From Burkholderiales bacterium UBA1834 (GTDB taxonomy: Bacteria; Pseudomonadota; Gammaproteobacteria; Burkholderiales; Burkholderiaceae_C), in NCBI GenBank assembly GCA_002339015.1, contig DDJC01000004.1, positions 40,744-104,743 of the forward strand: a stretch of 64,000 nucleotides of DNA, written 5' to 3'. Shown piece by piece: positions 40,914-50,038 of this stretch. Under the pieces are notes generated by a model. It did no database searches. It was given only the letters and a program-made list of their open reading frames with translations, and was not told the origin of the DNA. The position numbers were made by a program, and so were the translations under genes. Each line of letters begins with the position of its first letter. Within the stretch, counting starts at the first letter, position 1.

Positions 40914-43229
40914 TCAGTTCGCCGGGGCCACCGGCACGGCCGGCGGCAGAGGCTGCGTGGGCACCACGGTCTGCGGCGGCACGGGCACGGCGCTGGACGG
41001 TGCCAGGCGCGGGGTATAGCCCGACCCTGGGGGCATCACGACGTTTGGCTCGGGCGCGCCGGGCTCATCGAGCGGCTGGCGCACCGAAGGCGCTGTGAGC
41101 TCATTGCTCAGCTTGAGGGGATCGAGCACCGGCGCCGAGTTGATTGACAGTGGCCACGAGGAGGGCTGGCCAGCCACCTGGCGCTGGCGCATATAGTCAT
41201 AGCGGTCCAGCGTCACGGCGTTGGTGGCGTCTTCCGTACGCATCACCACCGGGCGCAGGAACACCATCAGATTGGTCTTCTTGCGCTCGCGAGAGCGTGA
41301 TTTGAACAGATTACCCAGGTAGGGGATGTCGCCCAGCAGGGGCACCTGCGAATCGGCATTGGAGTAGTCGTCCTGCAGCAGTCCGCCCAGCACCAGGGTG
41401 GCGCCATCGTCGATCACGACCGTGGTCTCGATCGAGCTCTTGTTGGTGGTCGGCCCCGTGGTGGCGGACACGGAATCGACAGACGAGCGCTCCTGGAACA
41501 CCGTCATGCGCACCGCCCCCCCCTCGCCCACCTGCGGCCGAACCCTCAGGGTCAAGCCCACGTCCTTGCGCTCCACTGTGGTGTAGGGGCTGACAGTCGA
41601 GCCGCCACTGGAGGTCGAATAGGAGCCCGTGATGAACGGCACGTTCTGGCCGACGACGATCTTGGCTTCCTCGTTGTCCAGCGTGATCATGTTCGGCTTG
41701 GACAACACATTGCCATCGGCCTTGGTTTCCAGGAAGTTGGCCAGCGCACCCAGGCTGTAAGTGCCGTTGCTGTTGCGCTTGACCACCCCGACGCTCATCC
41801 CGCTGACACCCGCCAGCACCGTTTCAGGGTTGACTGCTGCGGCCAGCAAGCCCGGGATGCCCTTCACGGGCAGGTTGGTGCCGATCCCGGCGTTGCTACC
41901 CAGCGCACTCACCCATTGGATGCCGACCTCGTTGAGCTTGGTCTCTGAAACCTCCACCACCATCGCTTCGATGTAGATCTGGGCACGGCGTCCGTCGAGC
42001 TGGTCGATCACCGCGCGCAGTTGGCGGTAAAGCGCATCCGGCGCGGTGATGATCAAGGCATTGCTGGCGGGATCGGCCTGGATGAAGCCCCCGGTCGACG
42101 GCTGCGCCGAGGCACCCACAGGTGCAGATGCCTGAGTCGACAAGCCCGAGGACGATGACGACGAAGAGCCCCCCAGGCTGGATGAACTGCTGGTGTTGGT
42201 GGACGTCGGCGTGGTCGGAGTCGTGGGCGTGCTGCTCGCGCCGCCCGAGGACGCGGACGACCCGCCCCCCCCCGTCGGGAACGCCGCGCGCAGGATCTGC
42301 GCCAGCTTCACCGCATCGGCGTTCTTGAGGTAGACCACGTTGATGCCGCTGCCGGCCAGGCCATTGCTGCCCGGACGGTCAAGGCGCTGCACCAGACCCT
42401 TGAGCATGGCCAGCCGGGCCGGGTTGGCTGCCCGCACCAGCAGGGTGTTGGTGCGCGGCTCGGCCATCACGGTGGTGGACTGGGCTGCAGCCGCAGCGCC
42501 CGGCACCGCAGGGCCGCCGCCATCGGCGAACCGCTGCACCATCGGCGCCAGATCAGAGGCAATGGCGTACTGCAGCGGGATCGCCTCCATCTCGGTCGCG
42601 TTGGGCACGTCCATCGCCGCGATGATCTGGCCGATGCGGCGCAGGTTGTCGGCGTAGTCGGTGATCACCAGCGTGTTGGTGGCCGGGTTGGCGTTGATGG
42701 TGTTGTTGGGGCTGATCAGCGGGCGCAGCACCGTGACCAGGCTGTTGGCGTTCTCGAACTGCAGCCTGAAGATCTGGGTGAGCACCTGGTCGCCCGAGCG
42801 CCTGACGGCATTGCCCACGTCGACCGTGCCGGTCTGCAGCTTGGCTTCGGCCTCCGGCACCACCTTGAGCAGGCCCGACACCTCGACCAGGGCAAAGCCC
42901 TGCCCCCGCAGCGCCGACAGGAAGTTCAGGTAGGCCTCGCGCGGTGTGAGCGGCTGCTCGCTGTACAGCGTGATCGTGCCCTTGACCCGCGGGTCAACCA
43001 TGATCTGTCGGTCGATGATGGCGGCCATGGCGCGGGCCACGCCTTCGATCTCGGCGTTGACGAAGTTCAGGGTGATCGAGGCACTTTCCCTGCGGGCCGG
43101 GGCCGCCAGGGCCTGGCCACCGGGCAGCAGCGACACCAGGGGCAGCACGCCGCCGGGGCCGAAGACCAGCGCGAGGGTGGTGGCCAGCGCCACGGCGCGG
43201 GGACGGGAAACCAGAGGATGGGTCAGCAT
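40914..43229 (-). CDS. gspD: Type II secretin GspD
   Basis: A 771-aa outer-membrane secretin. A signal peptide ends near residue 42 (GGQALA). N0 to N3 domains follow, with FVNAEIEGVARAMAAII and NTLVITDYADNLRRIGQII. A Ser/Thr/Gly-rich spacer sits inside N3 at about residues 317-370. The secretin core carries VGQNVPFITG and TTVVIDDGATLVLGGLLQDD. The last 110 residues are Pro-rich, perhaps an S-domain for a pilotin, though no gspS was found here. It forms the exit pore for folded exoproteins. Confidence 0.93.
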   Translation of the reverse strand: MLTHPLVSRPRAVALATTLALVFGPGGVLPLVSLLPGGQALAAPARRESASITLNFVNAEIEGVARAMAAIIDRQIMVDPRVKGTITLYSEQPLTPREAYLNFLSALRGQGFALVEVSGLLKVVPEAEAKLQTGTVDVGNAVRRSGDQVLTQIFRLQFENANSLVTVLRPLISPNNTINANPATNTLVITDYADNLRRIGQIIAAMDVPNATEMEAIPLQYAIASDLAPMVQRFADGGGPAVPGAAAAAQSTTVMAEPRTNTLLVRAANPARLAMLKGLVQRLDRPGSNGLAGSGINVVYLKNADAVKLAQILRAAFPTGGGGSSASSGGASSTPTTPTTPTSTNTSSSSSLGGSSSSSSSGLSTQASAPVGASAQPSTGGFIQADPASNALIITAPDALYRQLRAVIDQLDGRRAQIYIEAMVVEVSETKLNEVGIQWVSALGSNAGIGTNLPVKGIPGLLAAAVNPETVLAGVSGMSVGVVKRNSNGTYSLGALANFLETKADGNVLSKPNMITLDNEEAKIVVGQNVPFITGSYSTSSGGSTVSPYTTVERKDVGLTLRVRPQVGEGGAVRMTVFQERSSVDSVSATTGPTTNKSSIETTVVIDDGATLVLGGLLQDDYSNADSQVPLLGDIPYLGNLFKSRSRERKKTNLMVFLRPVVMRTEDATNAVTLDRYDYMRQRQVAGQPSSWPLSINSAPVLDPLKLSNELTAPSVRQPLDEPGAPEPNVVMPPGSGYTPRLAPSSAVPVPPQTVVPTQPLPPAVPVAPAN

Positions 43230-43232
43230 GAC

Positions 43233-44174
43233 TTATCCGATCGAAATGACAGAACGGTCGCCCTCGCGGCGGCCGATGATGCTCAACAAATTGCTCAGGG
43301 CGCCGCGCTCGGCCTCGCTGGCCGTGGCCTCTCCACGGAAGCGCGCGCCGGCCGAGCCCACGGAGCCGGAGCCGCTGAGCTGCAGCGCGCCGCTCTCGGT
43401 GGACAGGCCCAGCATGACCTGGTCCTGCATGCCGTCGAGCGACAGGCGGTAGGTGCCCAGGCGATCGAGCGTGGTCACGCGCGAGGCCACGTCCTGGAAC
43501 ACCAGGTCGGCGCGCCCCTCCACCTGCAGGCGGCCCTGCGCCCACACCATGCGCAGCCCCTGGGTCTGCAGGCGCAACGTGCCCGTGAGCTCCAGCGTGT
43601 TCCAGGGCGTGCCCAGGCCTGACAGCCAGCCGGCGGGCCACTGCCCGCTCACACCCGGCCCGAAGCCCGGTGCAGCACCTTCTGGCCCTGCGGCCTGGGC
43701 CTGCCGGCCATTGATCAGTTCGGCCTGCACGCGACCCCAGCCAGGACGCACGATCAGGGCCACGGGCTCCGGCAGACAGCAATCCTGGGTCAGCACCAGC
43801 TTGAGGCCCAGGCCATGGGGGCGCAGATGCCAGCCCAGCCGACCGGGCAAGGCGCGCGCGTCACGGCTGCCCGGCCCACCGGTGAGCACGGCCACCGCAT
43901 CGCCCGACCACACCGTGCCCTGGGCTTCGGCCAGGATCAGGCGCCCGCCCGTGCGGCTGTTGACCGCATCGGCCAGCCACGAGGCCGGCGCGAACAGCAT
44001 CAGGCCAGCCAAGCCGCCCAGTACGGCGCCCCAGCGGCCCCAGCGGCGGCCGGCCTGGCGCATCTTTTCCCACTTGACCGTCTCGAGCGTGGATTCCAGC
44101 CAGCGCGAAGTGGCCTCGAAGCCCTTGGGCTTCCAGGCGGCCGTGCCGCGCTTGATGGATGAGAACCAGGACAT
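43233..44174 (-). CDS. gspN: Type II secretion protein GspN
   Basis: A 313-aa single-pass protein. One membrane helix lies at about residues 48-68 (WGAVLGGLAGLMLFAPASWL). The periplasmic part starts with the family segment VNSRTGGRLILAEAQGTVWSGDA and ends with a beta-rich domain. GspN occurs only in some T2SS and its role is unclear. It lies between gspM and gspD, with only 3 bp to gspD. Position and the WSGDA segment support the name. Confidence 0.82.
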   Translation of the reverse strand: MSWFSSIKRGTAAWKPKGFEATSRWLESTLETVKWEKMRQAGRRWGRWGAVLGGLAGLMLFAPASWLADAVNSRTGGRLILAEAQGTVWSGDAVAVLTGGPGSRDARALPGRLGWHLRPHGLGLKLVLTQDCCLPEPVALIVRPGWGRVQAELINGRQAQAAGPEGAAPGFGPGVSGQWPAGWLSGLGTPWNTLELTGTLRLQTQGLRMVWAQGRLQVEGRADLVFQDVASRVTTLDRLGTYRLSLDGMQDQVMLGLSTESGALQLSGSGSVGSAGARFRGEATASEAERGALSNLLSIIGRREGDRSVISIG

Positions 44175-44187
44175 CGGCACCGTTCCT

Positions 44188-44712
44188 TCAGCGCCCCGCC
44201 GGCGCGACGCCGGGCAGCACGACACTGACGGTACCGGAGTACACCCCGGGCTCGACCTGTGCGAAATTGGCCTCCACGGCACGGGCGCGCGCGTTGGCGC
44301 GCACATCGGCCAGCCACTGGGCCAGGTCGGCGCCGGCCACCTTGGTGAGCGTCACCGTGGCGCGGTCGGGCAGCATGCGGAGCTTGGCGCCCTCGCCCAG
44401 ACGCTCGGTGGCGCTGCGCAGGGCGGCCTCGGCCTGGGCCGGCGGCACCACGGGCGCCTGTCGCAAGGCCTTGACCTCGGCGGCCTGACGCTGCATGTCT
44501 TCGAGCACGGCATTGACCTCGCGCAGTTGCACCGGGGTCTGCTGAAGCGTCTTCCAGGCCGGGCGCACGCCGATCAGAAAGACCAGGGTGATCGCAGCCA
44601 GCCAGGCCATCACGGTGACCAGTTGGCGCTCACGCGGCGCCATGGCGGCCCAGCGCGCCGTCAGTTGCGTGCGCAGGCCCTGGAGGGAAGAAGAGGCGGT
44701 CTGTTCAGCCAT
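44188..44712 (-). CDS. gspM: Type II secretion protein GspM
   Basis: A 174-aa bitopic inner-membrane protein. The cytoplasmic tail ends in APRERQLVTVMAWLAAITLVF, whose helix at about 31-50 starts right after the conserved ERxL-type motif. A coiled-coil-like region (about 60-100) and a ferredoxin-like periplasmic domain follow. It pairs with GspL in the inner-membrane platform. It lies 14 bp after gspL. Confidence 0.85.
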   Translation of the reverse strand: MAEQTASSSLQGLRTQLTARWAAMAPRERQLVTVMAWLAAITLVFLIGVRPAWKTLQQTPVQLREVNAVLEDMQRQAAEVKALRQAPVVPPAQAEAALRSATERLGEGAKLRMLPDRATVTLTKVAGADLAQWLADVRANARARAVEANFAQVEPGVYSGTVSVVLPGVAPAGR

Positions 44713-44726
44713 GGTGTGTGTCTCGA

Positions 44727-45992
44727 TCAGCCCCGCGCCGCGCGACGCACGGTGACCTGGCCATTGCCCTGCTGCTCGACCGCGAAACCGGCGGCCTGCA
44801 GCGCGTCGCTGAACTGCATCACCTGCGGCTGGCCCCATTGCTCGGGCAGGGCCACCGACAGGCTGGCGCCGTCATAGGCCAGCCCGCGCGAAGGCGTGTC
44901 GCCCTGCCAGGCACCGGCCACAGCCTGCATCAGTGTTTCCAGGTCGGCCTCGCCGGGCTGGCCGGCCAGCGCGCGCAGGTTGTCGGTCTCGCGGCGCATC
45001 TGCACCGGCGCGTCCAGGATCACCTGCACCTGCGGATGGGCCTGCTTGAGCACGGTGGTGATGGCCTCACGGCGGGCCTTGACCTCGCGCTGCTGGTGCC
45101 AGGCCCACAGGTTCAGGCCGATCACCTGCACCACGACCAGGGCCAGCAGGCCGGCGCGCACGGGGCGCCACTGCGGGCTGAGGAACTGGCGCCACTGGTC
45201 GGCCACCACCTGCCAGCCCTTGGTGCTGGGCGTGAGTTCGAACTGCAGCAGGTTCCACATCGAGCGGGCAGCCTGCAGCAGGTGTTCGGTCTGGGTCTGG
45301 GCGTGCACGGCATGGCCCAGCCAGCGTTCGGCCGGCGCGGCGGCGGCCGGCGTGGCAAAGCAGCGCGCGCCATCGGGCAGGGGCTCGGGCAGCAGGGCGC
45401 GGGCCAGCGTGCCGCCCAGGGGCCAGGTGGCCACACCCTCTGGGGTGGACCAGGTCACCAGCAGCTCGGCGCCATCCTCGCGGGTGCTGCCGGGCGTGTC
45501 GTGCACTTCATGGAAGTAGGCGGTTTCGGGCGCATCCGGCCACACGGCGGGCACCACCCGGGCCACGCGCACCTTGGCCTTCTCCAGCGCCATCAGCTGG
45601 CCGGTGAGCCAGGTGTGGTTGCACACGGCCACCCAGGTCGGCTCGCCCGCCTTGGCCTGCGGGGCCACGGCCAGGTGCAGGTCTTCAGGATCGTCGAGCA
45701 ACTGGTCTTCGAGCAGGCTGCCCAGGGCCTGGCGCAGGCGTGCCGAAGGCGCGCGGGGCAGGTTCAGGCGCTGCCAGCTCACATCGGTGAATCCGGTCAC
45801 GGCCACCACGGTGTCGGCCTTGGGCAGGCCGGATGCCGGGGCCACGCCCTGGCGGGCCACCGTCTGGCCATTGGCGGTGAGCACATACACGTACTCGCCC
45901 GGCCCGGCAGACGCACCCGATGCCGCCCCCGCATGATCCGGGTCGGAAGACAGGCGACGATGCGCCGGCAGCTGGATGATCAGTGTGCTCAT
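44727..45992 (-). CDS. gspL: Type II secretion protein GspL
   Basis: A 421-aa bitopic protein. The large cytoplasmic actin-like domain (about 1-270) binds GspE. One membrane helix lies at about 286-304 (GLLALVVVQVIGLNLWAWH). The periplasmic ferredoxin-like domain ends the protein. The family pattern RLRQALGSLLEDQLLDDPEDLH (about residues 85-106) is clear. It is separated from gspK by 112 bp, so an extra promoter before gspL is possible. Confidence 0.87.
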   Translation of the reverse strand: MSTLIIQLPAHRRLSSDPDHAGAASGASAGPGEYVYVLTANGQTVARQGVAPASGLPKADTVVAVTGFTDVSWQRLNLPRAPSARLRQALGSLLEDQLLDDPEDLHLAVAPQAKAGEPTWVAVCNHTWLTGQLMALEKAKVRVARVVPAVWPDAPETAYFHEVHDTPGSTREDGAELLVTWSTPEGVATWPLGGTLARALLPEPLPDGARCFATPAAAAPAERWLGHAVHAQTQTEHLLQAARSMWNLLQFELTPSTKGWQVVADQWRQFLSPQWRPVRAGLLALVVVQVIGLNLWAWHQQREVKARREAITTVLKQAHPQVQVILDAPVQMRRETDNLRALAGQPGEADLETLMQAVAGAWQGDTPSRGLAYDGASLSVALPEQWGQPQVMQFSDALQAAGFAVEQQGNGQVTVRRAARG

Positions 45993-46104
45993 GCCCTGGG
46001 GGACTGCTCGCGTGAAGGGGTCCGACCACACAGGGTAGTCATCCCGTCGATTGTAGAAGGCGGAGAACAACGGCCATTTAAGGATTCATACCCGTTTTGC
46101 AACA

Positions 46105-47124
46105 TCACTGCCCACCCCGGGAAGCCTGCATGTCCATGCCCGAGGCCGAGGTCTCGAACAGCACGCGGATGTTCTGGCCGTCGCGCTTGACCACATAGCG
46201 CTTCTGCATGACGCTGTCCTCCAGGCGCAGGCGTCCGGTGATCTCGAAGTAGCTCGACGTGACGCTGACGTTGCTGCCCGGCGCCTGGACGGCATTGCCC
46301 AGTATGTTGGAGACCTCGCCCGGATCCTTGAGGGGGTTGCGCTGGCGGTACTGCACCAGGCGATCGGCGCGGCCCAGGTCCACGTCCAGCACGGCCGCCA
46401 GCACCTCGCGCGGGGCGGTGTTGAGGTTGACGGGCACCTGGTCGTCCACCACCAGCGTCACGTAGGGGCGCAACCGCTCGGCCACGCCGGCATCCACCCC
46501 CAGCCACACGATCTGGTCGACCGTCTGCGGCATCACGGGGGCCTTCTGGCGCCCCTCCTCGCCACCGAGCTTGGCCAGCATCTGCGGATCGTCCACGGCG
46601 CGGGCCAGCCAGGCACGGCGCCAGGCCAGCGCCAGGGCGTCGGCCACGGAGGGCGACATCGACAGGTACTCGCACAGGCGCTGCAGGGCCTGCAGCTGGG
46701 CCTGGTCGATCTCGCCGGTGGAATCGACCAACGCCGCCAGGTTGAAGCGCGCCGCCACATCGTAGATCTGGCCGGACAGGAAAGCCTCGGGCCCTGAATC
46801 CGCATCGGCGGTGTTGTCCTTGTCGGAAGCCAGGAAGCTGGAGATGCGCGCCTCGGCCAGGGGCACTGCCCAGGGCTCGCCCAGGTGGTCCACGGTGCGG
46901 CTGTCAGCGCGCAGGATCAGGCGCCCCCAGTCCAGTGCGCCGCGCAGGATCCACTGCGACTGCGCCACGCTGCGTTCGGCCGATTCCACCTGCACGGCCC
47001 GCCACTGCTGCCAGACCATGGACGAGGCGATGGTGACCACGATGGTGACGATGACCATCGCGGCCAACAGGGCCGCGCCACGCTGGCGCTCGCGAAGATG
47101 AAGCCTGGTGATGCTGCGCGACAT
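46105..47124 (-). CDS. gspK: Type II secretion minor pseudopilin GspK
   Basis: A 339-aa large minor pseudopilin. The prepilin cleavage site is RERQRG/AALLAAMVIVTIVV, with no Glu at position 5 of the mature form, as usual for GspK. The inserted alpha domain and the helix-hairpin-like VPVNLNTAPREVLAAVL are present. With GspI and GspJ it caps the pseudopilus. It follows gspJ by 9 bp. Confidence 0.88.
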   Translation of the reverse strand: MSRSITRLHLRERQRGAALLAAMVIVTIVVTIASSMVWQQWRAVQVESAERSVAQSQWILRGALDWGRLILRADSRTVDHLGEPWAVPLAEARISSFLASDKDNTADADSGPEAFLSGQIYDVAARFNLAALVDSTGEIDQAQLQALQRLCEYLSMSPSVADALALAWRRAWLARAVDDPQMLAKLGGEEGRQKAPVMPQTVDQIVWLGVDAGVAERLRPYVTLVVDDQVPVNLNTAPREVLAAVLDVDLGRADRLVQYRQRNPLKDPGEVSNILGNAVQAPGSNVSVTSSYFEITGRLRLEDSVMQKRYVVKRDGQNIRVLFETSASGMDMQASRGGQ

Positions 47125-47133
47125 GCCGGGGCC

Positions 47134-47802
47134 TCAGTTCTGGTTGGGCTGGAACGCCAGCGCCACGTCACGGACGATGCTGCCCTCGAAGCCGCTGCCG
47201 GCGCCCATGGCCAGCACGCAGCGAACACCGCGCGGCAGGGCTGATCGGTTGGCGGCCGCCACGGCCTGCCCCAGCGTCATGCCCGGGCGCTGCGCCGTGC
47301 CCGCGCTGGACTGCGCGTTCGTCCACGCCCCGCCGCGATTGAAATAGATCTGCCACTGGTCGATGCCCACCAGGGCCTGCAGCGATCCCAGCTCATTGCC
47401 CTGGAAAGACATCGACCGTGTCCATTGCTCCTGCAACTGCCCCACCGTGGTCACGGCAGGACCCGCCCAGCGCACCCAGCGGCCGCTGCGCAGCGCCCAC
47501 ACCACCACCTGCATGCCCCCACCCGGCGCGCGGCGCGTCATGCGCAAGGTGGCCCCGTCGAACAGCAGAGGCTCGACCGTCTGCGAATCCAGCACCGAGC
47601 CCAGATCGGCCTGCCATTGCCTCATCACCGACTGCAGCCGCAGTGTGCGCTGCACATTGCCGTCGGCCACCTCTCGGGCCTTGCTGATGCCCTCTACACC
47701 CTGCCACGCCATCAAGGCCATCACGGACAGGATGAGCAGGGCCACCATGACCTCGATCAGCGTGAAGCCGCGAGTTCTGCGCGATGAAGCAACACCAGCC
47801 AT
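47134..47802 (-). CDS. gspJ: Type II secretion minor pseudopilin GspJ
   Basis: A 222-aa minor pseudopilin. The prepilin site is RRTRG/FTLIEVMVALLILSVMAL, with Phe1 and Glu5 of the mature protein. The globular domain contains WQADLGSVLDSQTVEPLLFD and ends NRSALPRGVRCVLA followed by VRDVALAFQPNQN. It joins GspI and GspK at the pseudopilus tip. It starts 4 bp after the gspI stop. Confidence 0.9.
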   Translation of the reverse strand: MAGVASSRRTRGFTLIEVMVALLILSVMALMAWQGVEGISKAREVADGNVQRTLRLQSVMRQWQADLGSVLDSQTVEPLLFDGATLRMTRRAPGGGMQVVVWALRSGRWVRWAGPAVTTVGQLQEQWTRSMSFQGNELGSLQALVGIDQWQIYFNRGGAWTNAQSSAGTAQRPGMTLGQAVAAANRSALPRGVRCVLAMGAGSGFEGSIVRDVALAFQPNQN

Positions 47803-47806
47803 CGCT

Positions 47807-48205
47807 TCAGTACCTCGGTATCACGGTGGACAGGTTGACGATGGACTGCCCCTGCTCGTCGAGCACCTGCGCATCGACACGGCGAAAATCAGGGTTGGGC
47901 GTGGCCTTCACGTGCTGCAGGCCCTTGAGCTGGCGCCCCAGTTGCTGGCATTGGAACTCACCATCTCCGGTGTCCGGGTAGACCTGGCTCAGGCGCAGCG
48001 CGGTGAGCTGGTTCTCGGCGCACCACTGCGCCACGGTCAAATCGGACAGGCGCTGGGCGTTGACCGTCAGGCCGCCAGCGGCCTTGAACCCTGCGGCGAG
48101 GGTGATGGCCACCACGGACAGCGCCACCAGGACCTCGATCAGCGTCATGCCGCGCGCGCGATGCGGTAAACGGGGCGAGAAACAGCGCGACGACTCAGCG
48201 CACAT
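47807..48205 (-). CDS. gspI: Type II secretion minor pseudopilin GspI
   Basis: About 132 aa. The prepilin site is PHRARG/MTLIEVLVALSVVAITLA, with Met at mature position 1 and Glu5. The downstream C-X-N segment AQWCAENQLTALRL is typical of GspI. The ATG at 48205 overlaps the last 11 bp of gspH and gives a normal leader of 19 residues. A longer upstream frame exists but would make an implausible leader. Confidence 0.88.
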   Translation of the reverse strand: MCAESSRCFSPRLPHRARGMTLIEVLVALSVVAITLAAGFKAAGGLTVNAQRLSDLTVAQWCAENQLTALRLSQVYPDTGDGEFQCQQLGRQLKGLQHVKATPNPDFRRVDAQVLDEQGQSIVNLSTVIPRY

Positions 48206-48692
48206 TGGCCGCCTCCACGGGCGAGCCGGCCGGGGCCTCGTCGCCCCCCAGGATCGGCGCGAAAGGCGACAACCCATCGGTGCTGACCACCAGTTGCCGA
48301 TCCCCCAGGCGCAGGATCACGCTTTGCGCGCCGATCACGGGCTCCGGGCCCAGCACGATGCTGGTGGCCCCGACCACCTCGGCACGCACATCGCGCTCCA
48401 TCCATTGCAGGGAAGGCGCCAGGGCCGGGGGCAAGCCCAGGAACTGGTAATCGGCGCCGGATTCGGCGCCACGCGGGATCCACAGCACCGTCATGCCGCC
48501 GGCGCGGGCCTGGGAGCGTGCCGATTCGAGCAGGGCCACCAGGCGAGCGGCCTCGCGCTCCAGCCGCGAGGTGGACGGATCCGGAATGGCGAAGCTGACC
48601 ACCGCCGCCGTGATGGCGATGATCGCCACCACGACCATGAGCTCCAGCAGCGTGAAGCCGCGGCGCTTATTGCCAGGAGCCGATGTCGGCAT
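48195..48692 (-). CDS. gspH: Type II secretion minor pseudopilin GspH
   Basis: About 165 aa. The prepilin site is NKRRG/FTLLELMVVVAIIAITAA. The GspH region LEREAARLVALLESARSQAR and the strand WIPRGAESGADYQFLGL are clear. The ATG at 48692 overlaps the 3' end of gspG by 26 bp and gives a 12-residue leader. It belongs to the tip complex of the pseudopilus. Confidence 0.87.
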   Translation of the reverse strand: MPTSAPGNKRRGFTLLELMVVVAIIAITAAVVSFAIPDPSTSRLEREAARLVALLESARSQARAGGMTVLWIPRGAESGADYQFLGLPPALAPSLQWMERDVRAEVVGATSIVLGPEPVIGAQSVILRLGDRQLVVSTDGLSPFAPILGGDEAPAGSPVEAANVR

Positions 48693-49122
48693 CCTTGCCT
48701 TCGCCACCGCTCTGGCCGTCGGCGCCAAAGCTGAACACGTCGACGCCAGCGGCATTCTTCACCCCCGGGTTGACGTACTGGTAGTCATTGCCCCAGGGAT
48801 CCTTGGGCAGCTTTTCCAGGTAAGGCTTCCAGTTGGCGGGGTTGGGGCCGGCCGATGGCTTGACGACCAGGGCCTGCAGGCCCTGCTCGGCCGTGGGATA
48901 GCGCTGGTTGTCCAGGCGGTACAGCTTGAGCGCCTGCATCAGGTTGGACACGTCGGTGCGGGCCGCGGTGAGGCGGGCATCGTCGGCGCGGTCCAGCACA
49001 TTGGGCACGATCAGGGCGGCCAGCAGGCCGATGATGACCAGCACCACCATCAGCTCGATCAGGGTGAAGCCACGCGCGACCTGCTTGAGGACACGGGCGG
49101 CGAAACGAGGAGGCTTGTTCAT
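48667..49122 (-). CDS. gspG: Type II secretion major pseudopilin GspG
   Basis: A 151-aa major pseudopilin. The prepilin site is KQVARG/FTLIELMVVLVIIGLLAAL. The core has RTDVSNLMQALKLYRLDNQR, YPTAEQGLQALV and the calcium-type loop region with PWGNDYQYVNPG. It is first in the gspG-F run and is divergent from gspC. The leader contains three 8-bp direct repeats. Confidence 0.94.
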   Translation of the reverse strand: MNKPPRFAARVLKQVARGFTLIELMVVLVIIGLLAALIVPNVLDRADDARLTAARTDVSNLMQALKLYRLDNQRYPTAEQGLQALVVKPSAGPNPANWKPYLEKLPKDPWGNDYQYVNPGVKNAAGVDVFSFGADGQSGGEGKDADIGSWQ

Positions 49123-49140
49123 AGGGGAACGCTCGAAAAA

Positions 49141-49172
49141 CACGACATCCAGCACGACATTCAACACGTCAT
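49141..49172. repeat. Three 12-bp-spaced direct repeats upstream of gspG
   Basis: CACGACAT at 49141-49148 and 49153-49160, then CACGTCAT at 49165-49172, at an exact 12-bp period, just upstream of the gspG ATG. They may be regulator binding sites or chance in this biased sequence. Confidence 0.35.
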
Positions 49173-49332
49173 CGATGACAACCGCGCCGTGCCGGCCGGC
49201 AGCACGGGCATTTCTTCCACAGGGGCGCCAGCATGCCGCACTTTGCCAGCGCGGCACCGCAGGATCTACCCGCGGTGTTCGGGACATCTCTCACGCCGAA
49301 GTTCCCTGGCAGCCATGATAATGTGCCGCACC

Positions 49333-50022
49333 ATGGTATCTCGCATCCTTGCCCTGCTCGTATGGGCCGCTGTCGCAGCCAGCCTGGCCTATTGGGGGCT
49401 GCGCTGGATGGCTCGCCCTGCCGCCGTGCCCCCGGGCACCAGTTCGGTGGCCCTGTCGAGCACGGCCATGCGGGGCGATGTCACCCGCCTGCTGTCGCCC
49501 CCCGCCAACGCGGCCGACGAACCCAGCGCGCCGTCGCAGCAGGCCATGCTGGCCTCCCGGCTTCAGCTGGTGGGCGTCGTGGCGCCCCGTCGGCCAGGCG
49601 ACGGCGGCGTGGCGCTGCTGGTGGTCGATGGCAAACCGGCGCGGGCCTACCGGACAGGCCATGCCATCGATGGCGATCTGGTCCTGCAATCGGTCACGCA
49701 GCAGGGCGTGCAGATCGGCCCCTCGGGCGGCGCGGCCGCCGTGAACCTCAACCTGCCCCTGCTGCCGCCTGCCGCCACGGGCACGCTGCCTGGTATCGGT
49801 AGCGGCATGGGTGGCGGCATGGAGATGAATGGCACGGCAGGAGGCTACACGCCCCCGCCGGCAGCGGGCATGCCCCCGTCCGGCACGCCCCGCCCGGGCA
49901 GCGGCCGCCTGGGCAGCATGATGCAGCCACGTCCTGCCATGCCCCAGGGCGGCAGCGGCATGGCCGACACGCCGGTGGAAGGCGCGGAGCAGCAGCCCCC
50001 CGGCGGCCAGGCAGGCACCTGA
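49333..50022 (+). CDS. gspC: Type II secretion protein GspC, without PDZ domain
   Basis: About 229 aa. A membrane helix lies at residues 4-24 (RILALLVWAAVAASLAYWGL). The homology region (about 70-140: RLQLVGVVAPRRPGDGGVAL...GHAIDGDLVLQSVTQQGVQI) is the part that binds GspD. In place of a PDZ or coiled coil, the last 85 residues are a Gly/Met/Pro-rich tail. It is divergent from gspG. Three in-frame ATGs (49315, 49321, 49333) are possible starts; 49333 gives the most normal N-terminus. Confidence 0.82.
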   Translation: MVSRILALLVWAAVAASLAYWGLRWMARPAAVPPGTSSVALSSTAMRGDVTRLLSPPANAADEPSAPSQQAMLASRLQLVGVVAPRRPGDGGVALLVVDGKPARAYRTGHAIDGDLVLQSVTQQGVQIGPSGGAAAVNLNLPLLPPAATGTLPGIGSGMGGGMEMNGTAGGYTPPPAAGMPPSGTPRPGSGRLGSMMQPRPAMPQGGSGMADTPVEGAEQQPPGGQAGT

Positions 50023-50038
50023 GCCTGCGAACCCGCGC

